Shown here: piece after piece, positions 1-7,305 of the stretch | Layout: every line of letters starts with the position of its first letter | Position numbering within the stretch: position 1 is the first letter of the stretch | Source of the DNA: Synechococcaceae cyanobacterium RL_1_2 | Lineage (GTDB): Bacteria; Cyanobacteriota; Cyanobacteriia; Cyanobacteriales; JAAUPO01 | Assembly (NCBI GenBank): GCA_012033095.1 | Contig: JAAUPO010000089.1 | Location: forward strand, 1 to 7,758 | DNA length: 7,758 bases | Direction: 5' to 3' | Position numbers and translations under genes: made by a program | The notes under the pieces: model-generated | Told to the model about the DNA's origin: nothing | Databases searched by the model: none | Seen by the model: the letters and a program-made list of their open reading frames with translations, nothing else

Positions 1-13
1 CGGGTATTAGGCA

Positions 14-42
14 ACTCCACAACATTTGATACTTTTCAAACA
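14..42 (+). repeat. 29-nt repeat arm, inverted match to 7590-7618
   Basis: These 29 bases are the exact reverse complement of 7590-7618, with only scattered matches beyond. The two arms face each other across about 7.5 kb that holds every gene in the window. The match is too long to be chance at this scale. It is probably the end of a dispersed element or insertion-sequence remnant, but no transposase is visible. It lies downstream of the minus-strand permease gene. Confidence 0.85.
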
Positions 43-57
43 TCCTGGTTACCAGGA
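43..57. repeat. 15-bp perfect palindrome
   Basis: TCCTGGT and ACCAGGA flank a single central T, so the strand could form a stem of about 5 bp with a 5-nt loop. It directly abuts the 29-nt repeat arm and lies about 70 bp past the stop of the minus-strand permease gene. There is no adjacent T run in the permease direction, so it is not a convincing intrinsic terminator. It could be part of the repeat element or a protein-binding site. Confidence 0.5.
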
Positions 58-125
58 CAACATCGAAATTTTGCGTAATTCCTGTCAGATATTCAAACAT
101 CAAACATTCAGCATTTTAAGCATTG

Positions 126-899
126 TTAAAATTGGCGGCGGGAAAAGAGTAATACCGCGATCGCTAACAACGCTACCCCATAGATTCCCCCGTAAATAGC
201 ATTGCCGATCAATTCCCCAAGGGTGGGCAAAATGCCATATACCGCTTCATTTTTTAAATCTAAACGGGCTAGATCGGGCAACACTAAATATAAACTTTCC
301 GTGATCAGTTTTACCCCTGGATTATCGCTAATTCGGGCTAAATCCACTAAATCGCGACTAATGTGGCCCATCAAATAAACCCCTAAACTAAATAGGGTGG
401 CAAGCAAAGAGCTCGTAAACACACCAAAGGCCATAGAGAGGGCAATTAATAACTTGACCTCGATTATTAAGTAAAGGATGGATACCACCAACGCCCCGAT
501 CGGAAAACTAATTTTGGCAAACCAGAGAAAGATAAAGAAAATTACGGTCATCGCTGCCACCATCAGGGCCATGAGGGCAGAGAGTCCGGCGTGTTTTCCG
601 ACAATAAATTCTAAGCGGCTGACGGGCTTAGGGATGAGGACGAGGATGGTTTTCTTTTCAATTTCCTTATTGATTAAGTTGGTGCCAACCAAAATTGCAA
701 TCAAAGCCGCAAAAATACTAATCAAAGCCATGCCTAAATCCAGAAACATCTTGTCCTGGGTATTGGCGGATAGGTAGGGTAAGAGACGCATACCCATACC
801 GAGTAATAATGCAAAGAAAACTAAAAAGTACGGCAAGCGATCGCGAATTACTTCTTTAAAACAGTTTTTAGCTATGATCCAAATTCTGTATCCGATCAT
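126..899 (-). CDS. ABC-2 type transporter permease
   Basis: This encodes a membrane-spanning subunit of an ABC transporter, of the ABC-2/NosY-like permease type. From the chosen ATG it is 257 residues with about six hydrophobic segments, near residues 22-40, 57-76, 106-127, 134-152, 153-177 and 236-253. Between the second and third lies the conserved cytoplasmic stretch typical of the family, NLINKEIEKKT followed by PKPVSRLEFIVGK (residues 74-102). The substrate cannot be told from sequence, and no ATP-binding partner gene is in the window. I chose the ATG at 897-899 because AGAGGA (911-916 on the plus strand) sits 11 nt upstream. A TTG at 906-908 would add three residues but nearly touches that ribosome-binding site. 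The gene diverges from ruvA with 28 bp between start codons, so each promoter must overlap the other gene's 5' end. It is intact, and there are HIP1 sites at both ends (157-164, 837-844). Confidence 0.9.
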   Translation of the reverse strand: MIGYRIWIIAKNCFKEVIRDRLPYFLVFFALLLGMGMRLLPYLSANTQDKMFLDLGMALISIFAALIAILVGTNLINKEIEKKTILVLIPKPVSRLEFIVGKHAGLSALMALMVAAMTVIFFIFLWFAKISFPIGALVVSILYLIIEVKLLIALSMAFGVFTSSLLATLFSLGVYLMGHISRDLVDLARISDNPGVKLITESLYLVLPDLARLDLKNEAVYGILPTLGELIGNAIYGGIYGVALLAIAVLLFSRRQF

Positions 900-910
900 G
901 GATGCCAATG

Positions 911-916
911 TCCTCT
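911..916 (-). promoter_or_regulatory. Ribosome-binding site deciding the permease start
   Basis: AGAGGA on the minus strand lies 11 nt before the ATG at 897-899 and only 2 nt before the alternative TTG at 906-908. It therefore favours the ATG. It lies in the 28-bp divergent gap shared with ruvA. Confidence 0.5.
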
Positions 917-927
917 AGTTATCAATA

Positions 928-1563
928 ATGATTAATTATCTCCGGGGGGAGCTGGTGCAGCTCATTACCCTTAGCAATGGTCGCACCTTCTTGATTATAG
1001 AAGTTAATGGTATGGGCTATGAAGTCCAAATCACCCAACGTTTTGCCTCTGCCTTAGGGGAGCAATTACATCAACCGATCAAAGTCTCTACCCATCTTCA
1101 AACCAGGGAAGATCAACAAATTCTCTATGGCTTTAGTAACCAACAAGAACGGGATTTATTTCGGGAACTGGTCAGTGTCAATGGCATCGGCAATCAAACC
1201 GCGATCGCCCTCTTAGATACCCTCGATCTCACTAGCCTCGTGCAAGCGATCGTCACCAGTAATATTCGGATGCTATCTAAAACCCCAGGGGTTGGGAAAA
1301 AAACAGCGGAACGCCTAGCCCTAGAACTAAAAGCGAAATTATCCTCCTGGCGACAACAGGCGGGGATTAAATTTGATCCTGGCAATGCCACCCTTTCCAC
1401 CGCCCTCATTGAAGATGTCGAAATGACCTTACTGGCCTTGGGCTATACCAATCAAGAAATTGATCAAGCCCTGACCACCCTCCAGGCTCAACCGGAACTC
1501 CAAACCAATCAAGATCCCGAAGAATGGATTAAACGAGCGATCGCTTGGCTCAGTAATTTTTGA
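928..1563 (+). CDS. ruvA: Holliday junction branch migration complex subunit RuvA
   Basis: RuvA binds Holliday junctions as a tetramer and loads the RuvB helicase, which drives branch migration in recombinational repair. The 211 residues fit the family's usual length of about 200, and all three domains are present. Residues 1-65 form the OB-fold, starting MINYLRGEL and ending in the acidic-pin region THLQTRED, where E61 and D62 match the pin residues of E. coli RuvA. Two helix-hairpin-helix motifs follow: LVSVNGIGNQ (81-90) and LSKTPGVGKK (116-125). A flexible linker (about 140-157) leads to domain III (158-211), with the RuvB-contacting helices around EDVEMTLLALGYTNQEI. The start is fixed by the conserved N-terminus. 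No Shine-Dalgarno is visible before it, so translation may depend on a short or absent leader. ruvB and ruvC are not in the window. The gene is intact, with HIP1 sites at 1201-1208 and 1537-1544. Confidence 0.98.
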   Translation: MINYLRGELVQLITLSNGRTFLIIEVNGMGYEVQITQRFASALGEQLHQPIKVSTHLQTREDQQILYGFSNQQERDLFRELVSVNGIGNQTAIALLDTLDLTSLVQAIVTSNIRMLSKTPGVGKKTAERLALELKAKLSSWRQQAGIKFDPGNATLSTALIEDVEMTLLALGYTNQEIDQALTTLQAQPELQTNQDPEEWIKRAIAWLSNF

Positions 1564-1629
1564 TTTTTGATTTTTAATGGTTAATCGGAGAGCTTTAGCA
1601 TTACCCCATGATTAATATGGACTTGGTAA

Positions 1630-1772
1630 TATAGCAGTCCTAACTAGACCATATTTTTTTTGAATAATTACGGGAAATAAATAGAGCTGAAAGCATTCCA
1701 TTACAGGAAACAACCATCCCATACTAAATCAAATTAAATCAAATCAACTTAACTAAGCATAAAGATCCTTGC
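1630..1772 (+). repeat. MITE-like repeat, diverged copy A
   Basis: Positions 1661-1729 align without gaps to 1820-1888 of copy B with about 57 of 69 identities, counted by eye. The inner stem TTCC (1696-1699) / GGAA (1706-1709) and the outer GGG/CCC pair are kept although the loop between them has changed. The left end reads TATAGCAGTCCTAA, nearly the reverse complement of the right end of copy B (TTAGGATTGCTATA). The right end near 1760-1772 is a decayed form of the same terminus, so that boundary is approximate. It carries no coding capacity. Confidence 0.7.
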
Positions 1773-1808
1773 TAGACTTGGCTTTCAATGTGCCCAATTG
1801 CCACAAGC

Positions 1809-1916
1809 TATAGTCTTTTTAAATAATTAGGGGAAACAAATAGATCTGAAAACATTCCATTGAGAGGAACAGCCACCCCATACTAAATTAAATTGACTAT
1901 ATTTAGGATTGCTATA
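1809..1916 (+). repeat. MITE-like repeat, copy B (identical to the copy at 7668)
   Basis: Positions 1809-1899 are identical to 7668-7758 over 91 bp, in the same orientation and offset by 5859 bp. The core is bounded by perfect inverted ends, TATAGTC (1809-1815) and GACTATA (1895-1901). Inside these, TTTAA pairs again and GGGG (1830-1833) can pair with CCCC (1876-1879). An inner hairpin, TTCC (1855-1858) / GGAA (1866-1869), has a 7-nt loop. The right flank TTTAGGATTGCTATAG extends to 1916 and matches the inverted left end of copy A. The palindromic design, small size and lack of coding potential fit a miniature inverted-repeat element. I do not recognise a named family. Confidence 0.85.
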
Positions 1917-2271
1917 GCTGAGCTAGTTTCTAGTACTCGATGGCGTAAGTTCATGCTCTAGTTCTCAATTAGCCGTAAATGGTATTAATCCCAAAACCGT
2001 TTTGTTTGGTATGGGAAAATACTTGGAGAGGGACAAACCACCTCTATCGTTTATATAACAAAGGTTTCAGCGATTAAATTATTAGAACAATAAAACGGAT
2101 TTTTCCACATAATGACTTCCGTATCAATGGCAAAATCATTGGAAAGGCTTATTTTTCGTGAGTCAAATAATTGTGAGGACAATATCCCATCTTCATTCTC
2201 AACACAAATCAAATACTACAGTTATTGTTATACAAGGGTTTGATGCCTGTTGTCCCCTTTTAAGACAGACC

Positions 2272-4210
2272 CTAGGGAGAAAAATCCAAATTAAGTTCAT
2301 TATTATTTCTATTGCCCTGATCATCTCTGGAAGAGGAGGAATCAAGAATGGTGGTTTGGGTAAAGTCCACAGCGGGTTTGGGAGGCTTGAGGAGATTTTC
2401 CCAGGCACTAATTTGGGTTTGGGCTGCCCCATAGGCCGCATTGCCGGCGGGCACTAATTTCGCTAGGGCGATCGCTTCTCGAATGGAAACGTCCTGCCTT
2501 CTTTGGGCCGCCGATAAAATTTCAAAGCCCCACCGTTCTGTTTCCCGACGGGCTTGGGGATACACAGAACTAGAACGGGAAATATTATTTACTAAACCAA
2601 TGGCCCTAGCGAGGGATCCGGTATCCCCCTTATTGGCCAAATTATAGGCTTGATTAAGGTTATTAATGGCGTTAATTTCCCCCTGCCATTCCCTAATTTT
2701 GGTTTGGGCCTCTGGATATAAAGCTCTGCCCCTTGCAATTTGTCTGGCGGTGTTGATGGCCCCTTGATAACTACGATTACCGGCTAGGGCGATCGCTTGA
2801 TTGAAGATCGGTTGATCCTCAATTTTTTCAATCATGCTACGCCAGCTTTGTACCTTACGTTGGGCCTCTCGGTATAACGGACGACTAGAGCCAATTAAGT
2901 TAGCTTGGGCGATCGCTTGTTCTAGGGAAGCGATATCCCCTCTCTCAGCAAATTCAATCGCTAAATTAAGGGTGGGGCGATCTTCAATGGTCTTAATCTC
3001 GGTTTCCCAAGAGCTAATCAAAGCTTTTGCATCTCCATAGACTGGATTATGGGAAGGAATTAATTGGGCTTGGGAGATCGCCGCCCGTAAGCTACTAATG
3101 GATTTTTGTTGGGCATATTCCTTCGCTTGGGTTAGATAGCCTACGCCTTCAATTTCTAGCATCCATCGTTCTCTAAGTTCTTGGGCTCGACCATAAAGGG
3201 GTCGATTAATCCCAATGAGTTCAATTTCTGCGATCGCGCTTTGCAAGGAAGATACTGTCCCCTCCTCTGCCCTAGTGCCCGCCCGAGCAAAAGCAGTCCA
3301 ATCTTGCACTTCACTACTCAAACCCAAATTACTGGGTAATTGATTGACCAAGCTATCCAATGCCGACCATTTAGCCCGTTCAATGTAGTCGTCAATAATG
3401 GTAACCAGGGCCTTAGTGGCATCTTTAATGAGGGTCTGGGCTTCTTGATAGGCATAGCTATCCTTGGGAATCGCTTGGGCTTTTTTAATCGCATCAATGA
3501 TTCGACCAGGGGATTTACTTTTAAAGTCACTGTAGGCACTATCTAAGGATTCACTTTGTTGGCGAGCGGTTTGGATCTTATTGATCGCGGCTTCATACTT
3601 AGTGGTGGATAGATAATAGTTATCCAGATTAGTTAACTTAATCGCTAGGGTGAAAGCGTTATTCCATTCTGACTTTCTGAGGACTTGATCCAATTCTTGC
3701 TCGATCGCTTCCGCCTCGGCCCAAATACTTTGCCAACGAGCGATTTGCTCATCCACCACACTGTGGGTGGTAGAGTTGGCGGGAATGGTGCGGGCGATCG
3801 CGATCGCTTCTGCTAGTTCCCCAGCTTGAAATTTCTTTTCCCCAATATCTAAAATTTCCTTAGCCCACTCCTCCATGGCATCTTGGGCTTTGCCATAAAG
3901 GGGGCTATCGGGCTTAATTTTATTAACAATGTTAATAGCAGCTAAAAGACTGGCGGGGGTGCCTTGCTTAGCCTCCTGTTGGGCACAGTAGAGCTGTAAA
4001 GAATCCGAGGGAAAAAACTTTTGAATTTGACATTGGGAGTTTTTGGTTGGGTCTAATAGCCAACTAGTAGCCCCATAACCCACAACGCTGGACAAAATGG
4101 CTAAAAGGATACCGCCACCACACCAGATAAGCCAATAGTTAGATTTTTGGGGCAGATTCTCTCACCATAGTTTCAGGAAGGTTCGGTTTTAGACGGGAAG
4201 TTTTAGCCAT
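2272..4210 (-). CDS. Membrane-anchored helical-repeat protein, frameshifted near its N-terminus
   Basis: I do not recognise a named family. The open frame covers 2272-4164, but its only usable internal start is a TTG at 4093-4095 inside a hydrophobic segment. A better start, ATG at 4208-4210, opens a second frame that joins the main one if one base is removed from the A5/C4 run (plus strand T5G4, 4144-4152). The repaired protein is 645 residues: a short basic tail (1-24), one transmembrane helix (about 25-46), then two cysteines (60 and 75) and an almost wholly helical body. The body contains repeats with the pattern SLxxAIxxAxxI, PLYxxAQ, W and EI. Tyrosines at about 339, 391, 446, 498, 550 and 593 and tryptophans ten residues after each give a spacing near 52. 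The C-terminus is Ser/Asn/Asp-rich. By the positive-inside rule the repeats should face the periplasm or lumen, perhaps as a scaffold. It lies 39 bp after ycf66, probably in the same operon. Confidence 0.75.
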
Positions 4211-4249
4211 AGGAGATAACGCGATCGCAAATGTGGAAATAGGTTGTGC

Positions 4250-5701
4250 TTAGGACAGGGAATCGTAGGGGGAATTAACTTTTTTGATCACTGGAGCTGA
4301 TGGGGCTTCGGTGGTGGACTGCTCTTCATCTGCGGGGGAGGAAGACGGGGGGACATCATTAACCTCCTGGTCTTCGGTAGTCCCTGGGTTGGCTTCTGCG
4401 GTTTCTCCTGTGTCCGCGATCGTGGTTTCCGCCTTGGGATCTTGAATTTTAGGTTGGGGGAATGGTTTGGGTGAGAGCAAAGCGTTAATTTCGTCCGTAG
4501 ATCCTAATTCCTGTATTGGTTCCTGGCTAGTTCCATCGAGGCTCACCTGAGTATTGGAATCTAAGGTGTCCTCCTCCTTCAGATTTGGATAATTTTCCTT
4601 AACAGACTCCGCAGATTGCACCCCAGTAATCGGATCAGGTTCATTTTCCGCGATCTCGGTTGTTACAGGAGACTCCTCCGCTTCAGGGGATGGAACTTCC
4701 GGTTGATCCAGGGCCACAGCTCCATCGTTATCTTCTGGAGTAACGGTCTGCTCGTTTAGACTTCCCCCCTCGGCTTCCTGAAGTTCCGGGGGAGGAAGTT
4801 GATCCTCCGCTGCTACCGGGGGAGGAACTTCCTCTTCAAAGTCAAAAGGATCGTCATCTTCTTCCTCGATCGCGGGCATCGGAGGAGTTTTAAGGGATTT
4901 TTTCGCAAACAGTCCCGTGACTTTAGCTAATAAACCTTTCAAAGGATTACTTTTGATTGGGGGTGGCTCAAAGCTCGCCGTTTTCTCCAAACTTTCTTCG
5001 AGGACTTCCACTAACCCATCCAGGGCATCGTCTTCGGCCTCAGGGTCGGTGGTTGGTTGTGGCTTTTCTGAGGCTGAACTACTTACCCTAGGGGCTTTTT
5101 CCCCAGGGGTGGGGGGGGCAGGCTCTGGCTTTAGCCTTTGCTCTTGAGCTTCTTGAGCTACCACCTTAGGGGCATTGATGGTGGATGGGGGAGGTGAAGT
5201 TGTTTCAACGTTGCGAGAAGACGGTGCTGGGGTGCCGTCGTTCAGCTCAGAGTTTTCAGGGGTAGATTGGGTAGATTGTTCAAGCTCAGCATTGGTCGTT
5301 GTTTCCGGTGTAGAACGCTCCGTCGGTTCGGGCCTAGCAGCGATCGGCGCAACCTTTTTCCCCATGGAGAAGGACTGGAAAAATTTGATGGGGGAAAATC
5401 GTTTAAATTTGGCCTCTAACTCAGGAGTGATCACGGTATCCTGTGCTTTGAGGATTAATAGCCGCCTAAGGGTGACCGTTTCCCAAATAAACCATACAAT
5501 CAAGCCGGTACTAGCCATTTGGCCTAATAGTACTCCTCCCCGAATTTGGCCAGCACAGACCCAGAGCATGAGGGCATAAAATAACCCTAAACCGCTCCAA
5601 ACAAAATCATCTCGGCGATGAACGGTGGGCAAGAAGAAGGCGGCCATATAAAGGGCGAAGCTGCATAGGGCAATAATGGCAGCTAGGACGTAGGCGAGCA
5701 T
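4250..5701 (-). CDS. ycf66: Ycf66 family membrane protein with long acidic tail
   Basis: The N-terminus of about 85 residues matches the Ycf66 family, known from cyanobacteria and the plastids of some early land plants and algae. It starts MLAYVLAAIIALCSFALYM and continues with VHRRDDFVWSGLGLFYAL and GGVLLGQMAS, forming about three membrane segments (1-26, 34-53, 57-77). Family function is poorly defined and usually linked to photosynthetic membranes. The tail (about 120-483) is rich in Pro, Glu, Ser and Thr and looks disordered. It contains a Glu/Asp cluster around IEEEDDDPFDFEEE, PPP motifs, and a short basic stretch near LLAKVTGLFAKKSLK. At 483 residues it is much longer than plastid Ycf66 proteins; the length is in the tail. 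The ATG at 5699-5701 is chosen because AAGGAG lies 11 nt upstream; a GTG at 5711-5713 overlaps that site. Its run of eight C (5111-5118, G on the plus strand) is in frame, unlike the runs in the neighbouring gene. Confidence 0.9.
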   Translation of the reverse strand: MLAYVLAAIIALCSFALYMAAFFLPTVHRRDDFVWSGLGLFYALMLWVCAGQIRGGVLLGQMASTGLIVWFIWETVTLRRLLILKAQDTVITPELEAKFKRFSPIKFFQSFSMGKKVAPIAARPEPTERSTPETTTNAELEQSTQSTPENSELNDGTPAPSSRNVETTSPPPSTINAPKVVAQEAQEQRLKPEPAPPTPGEKAPRVSSSASEKPQPTTDPEAEDDALDGLVEVLEESLEKTASFEPPPIKSNPLKGLLAKVTGLFAKKSLKTPPMPAIEEEDDDPFDFEEEVPPPVAAEDQLPPPELQEAEGGSLNEQTVTPEDNDGAVALDQPEVPSPEAEESPVTTEIAENEPDPITGVQSAESVKENYPNLKEEDTLDSNTQVSLDGTSQEPIQELGSTDEINALLSPKPFPQPKIQDPKAETTIADTGETAEANPGTTEDQEVNDVPPSSSPADEEQSTTEAPSAPVIKKVNSPYDSLS

Positions 5702-5712
5702 GGTCTCAATCA

Positions 5713-5718
5713 CTCCTT
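5713..5718 (-). promoter_or_regulatory. Ribosome-binding site of ycf66
   Basis: A strong AAGGAG on the minus strand lies 11 nt before the ATG at 5699-5701. It overlaps the alternative GTG at 5711-5713 and so rules that start out. Confidence 0.6.
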
Positions 5719-5724
5719 AAGTTA

Positions 5725-5740
5725 ATACTTTTTCAAGTAT
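5725..5740 (-). other. Small intercistronic hairpin between hsp70-like and ycf66
   Basis: In the minus-strand transcript, AUACUU and AAGUAU form a 6-bp stem closed by a GAAA (GNRA-type) loop. It lies 6 nt upstream of the ycf66 ribosome-binding site, within the 46-bp gap after the Hsp70-like gene. The stem is all A-U except one pair and no U run follows, so it is not a terminator. It might mark processing or tune ycf66 translation, or be chance. Confidence 0.3.
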
Positions 5741-5747
5741 AGACTAG

Positions 5748-7305
5748 CTAGCTCAACTGAATTACCACTTGATTGTCCATCAGGGTTTCCATGGTGAAAA
5801 GATCTTCCACCGTTAGGCGCAAAAAGCGATCGCGATCTACCCGAAATTCTAATCTCAGGCGATCGCTCCCAGGATTACCAGGGGGTTTTAAGGCTGCAAT
5901 GGTGGGGGCATTTTCATTGAGGGTTTGGGCACTGATGGTGTTAGGACTGAGATTACGGGTTACTAAGCGATCGCCATCAAAATAGACTTCCGTGGCCCCA
6001 GCGGTGGTATTTAATTCCCCCAGGATCAATTCAATATTGGTTTGGTTGGGGTTAGAAGCCCCCAAGAATAATTCCACCGGCTCAACCATGGGGTAAGCCT
6101 GACCTTCTGGAATTAGGGTATGCCAACCATGGGCGTTGTTTTGCCGATCCCAATAACGAATGCCGTAGCTGTGGTAAAGGAAGTCTTGAATTTCTACTTG
6201 TTGACTAACTTGAAGGGCTCCAGTGGCGATCGCGGTAAAGGGTTGTTCCAACTTAATGGTGGCCTGGGGTAACTTCTGGTTTACCCACCGTTGAAAAGCT
6301 GGAATTTGGGTAGTCCCCCCACCAACAGCACATGGTTTAAATCATCGATGGCTAGGTTTTGCCGTTGTAATTGTTGTTTTAAGCTCTGCCATAGCCGATC
6401 TAACTCACTAAAAAACCCCTGGGTTATTAAAATTTGCTCAAAGGTAACCCGATCGAGGTTTAATTCGTAGCTATTAAAGGAGCGATCGTCAAAAAATACC
6501 TCTTCAGCGGTTTCTTGGGTGGTCAACGCAATTTTAACCCGTTCAGCTAGCCGTAGGGTGAGGCTAGAAGCCGGCAGTTGAAAATGTTCTAACAGCCAAT
6601 AATCAAGGTCACAGCCCCCTAAATTTTTTCCCGCTTTTCCCCATACCCGTACCCGATTACTAGAACCCTGATGGACTGAGCGTTGACCCCATTTCAACCA
6701 CCCAGCTCCCTGGGATTGCTCTTTTCCTTCAAATTTCACCACAGAAAAATCCACTGTCCCCCCCCAAAATCAATTACCAAAAGGTTTTGGGCGGTATCAA
6801 TGCCATAGCCGAGGGCGGCGGCGGTGGGTTCATCAATAATTTTGATCCGTTCGATCGCTGACCACTGTTGGGAGGTGGCGGTTAACCACTGACGATAGGC
6901 CTCAAAGCTATCCACCGGCACGGTTAAAATTAAGGTATCTAAATCCTGGGGGTCCACTTGCGCCATCACTTGTTCTAAAAACCATTGCCCCACCTGCTCA
7001 AAGGTCAGGCTAACCCCATCAACTTCCGGTAAAAAGCCCTGGATTGTCGCCCCAATTCCCCGTTTAAAGTTTTGAAAAAACCGGGGGTCTTGTTTTAAAT
7101 CTAATCCTTGATCCCTCACCTGCTGGCCTAAAATTACCTCCGCGATCGCTCCATTCTTCACATAGAGCAAACTAGGAATTAGGGGAGGTTGTCCCATTAT
7201 TTGCTGACTGATGGCCTTGCTGCTTACAATGTCGGGGCTCTTGGTACTGTCATTCCACCGGGCGATAACGGTATTGCTCGTACCAAAATCGATCGCGATC
7301 GCCAT
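5748..7305 (-). pseudogene. Lidless Hsp70 (DnaK-like) family protein, two frameshifts in G tracts
   Basis: Three consecutive frames together encode one Hsp70-family protein, an ATP-dependent chaperone relative, of 519 residues after repair. The nucleotide-binding domain shows the phosphate-1 motif IDFGTSNT (5-12), FKRGIG with the likely catalytic Lys81, LTVPVDSFEAYR (127-138), IDEPTAAALGYG (157-168) and the phosphate-2 motif VIDFGGGT (177-184). LGG lies at 229-231, LLVGGTTQIPAF at 327-338, and AIATGAL at 359-365. The rest (about 375-519) resembles a beta substrate-binding part, and the helical lid of DnaK (about 640 residues) is missing. The first break is in a run of eight C on the plus strand (6758-6765), inside DFGGGT; the second is in a run of six C (6315-6320), inside VGGTT. 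Each needs one more base. Uncorrected, the product stops after 189 residues without a complete ATP site. The ATG at 7303-7305 has TAGGA 9 nt upstream. It is first in the putative operon with ycf66. The breaks may be sequencing errors. Confidence 0.88.

Larger units (their letters stand above)
1564..2271. other. Gene-free AT-rich region between ruvA and the repeat-protein gene
   Basis: About 700 bp lie between the convergent 3' ends of ruvA and the minus-strand repeat-protein gene. The first half holds two copies of a MITE-like repeat (listed separately). Just after the ruvA stop are short TTTTTGA iterations (about 1556-1577). From 1917 to 2271 I see no convincing gene, RNA or terminator. A GTG-started frame from 2158 reads through into the antisense of the downstream gene and resembles no family. 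The stretch has no HIP1 site, unlike the coding regions. It looks like an accumulation site for small mobile elements and decayed sequence. Confidence 0.7.

Noticed and set aside
43..57. Intrinsic terminator for the permease gene
   Set aside because: The stem is short with a minimal loop, and no T run follows on the minus strand.
1630..1916. CRISPR-like tandem repeats after ruvA
   Set aside because: There are only two copies, about 83% identical, with long repeat units and palindromic ends. There is no array of short uniform repeats and spacers and no cas gene.
2012..2053. Possible fourth, highly decayed copy of the MITE-like repeat
   Set aside because: There is a faint resemblance (GAGAGGGACAAACCACC against GAGAGGAACAGCCACC), but the surrounding sequence does not align and no inverted ends are present.
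2180..2271. Terminator downstream of the repeat-protein gene
   Set aside because: Only an interrupted CTGTC/GACA-ACAG pairing is present, with no following T run on the minus strand.
2158..2457. 99-codon plus-strand frame with GTG start
   Set aside because: More than half is antisense to the repeat-protein gene, and the remainder resembles no family and has no ribosome-binding site.
4917..5579. Two plus-strand open frames (76 and 134 codons) opposite ycf66
   Set aside because: They are antisense shadows of a low-complexity Pro/Glu/Ser coding region with biased composition.
5748..7305. Three separate small genes instead of one Hsp70-like gene
   Set aside because: Canonical Hsp70 motifs span both junctions once one base is restored in each G tract, and the internal fragments have only GTG or TTG pseudo-starts without ribosome-binding sites.
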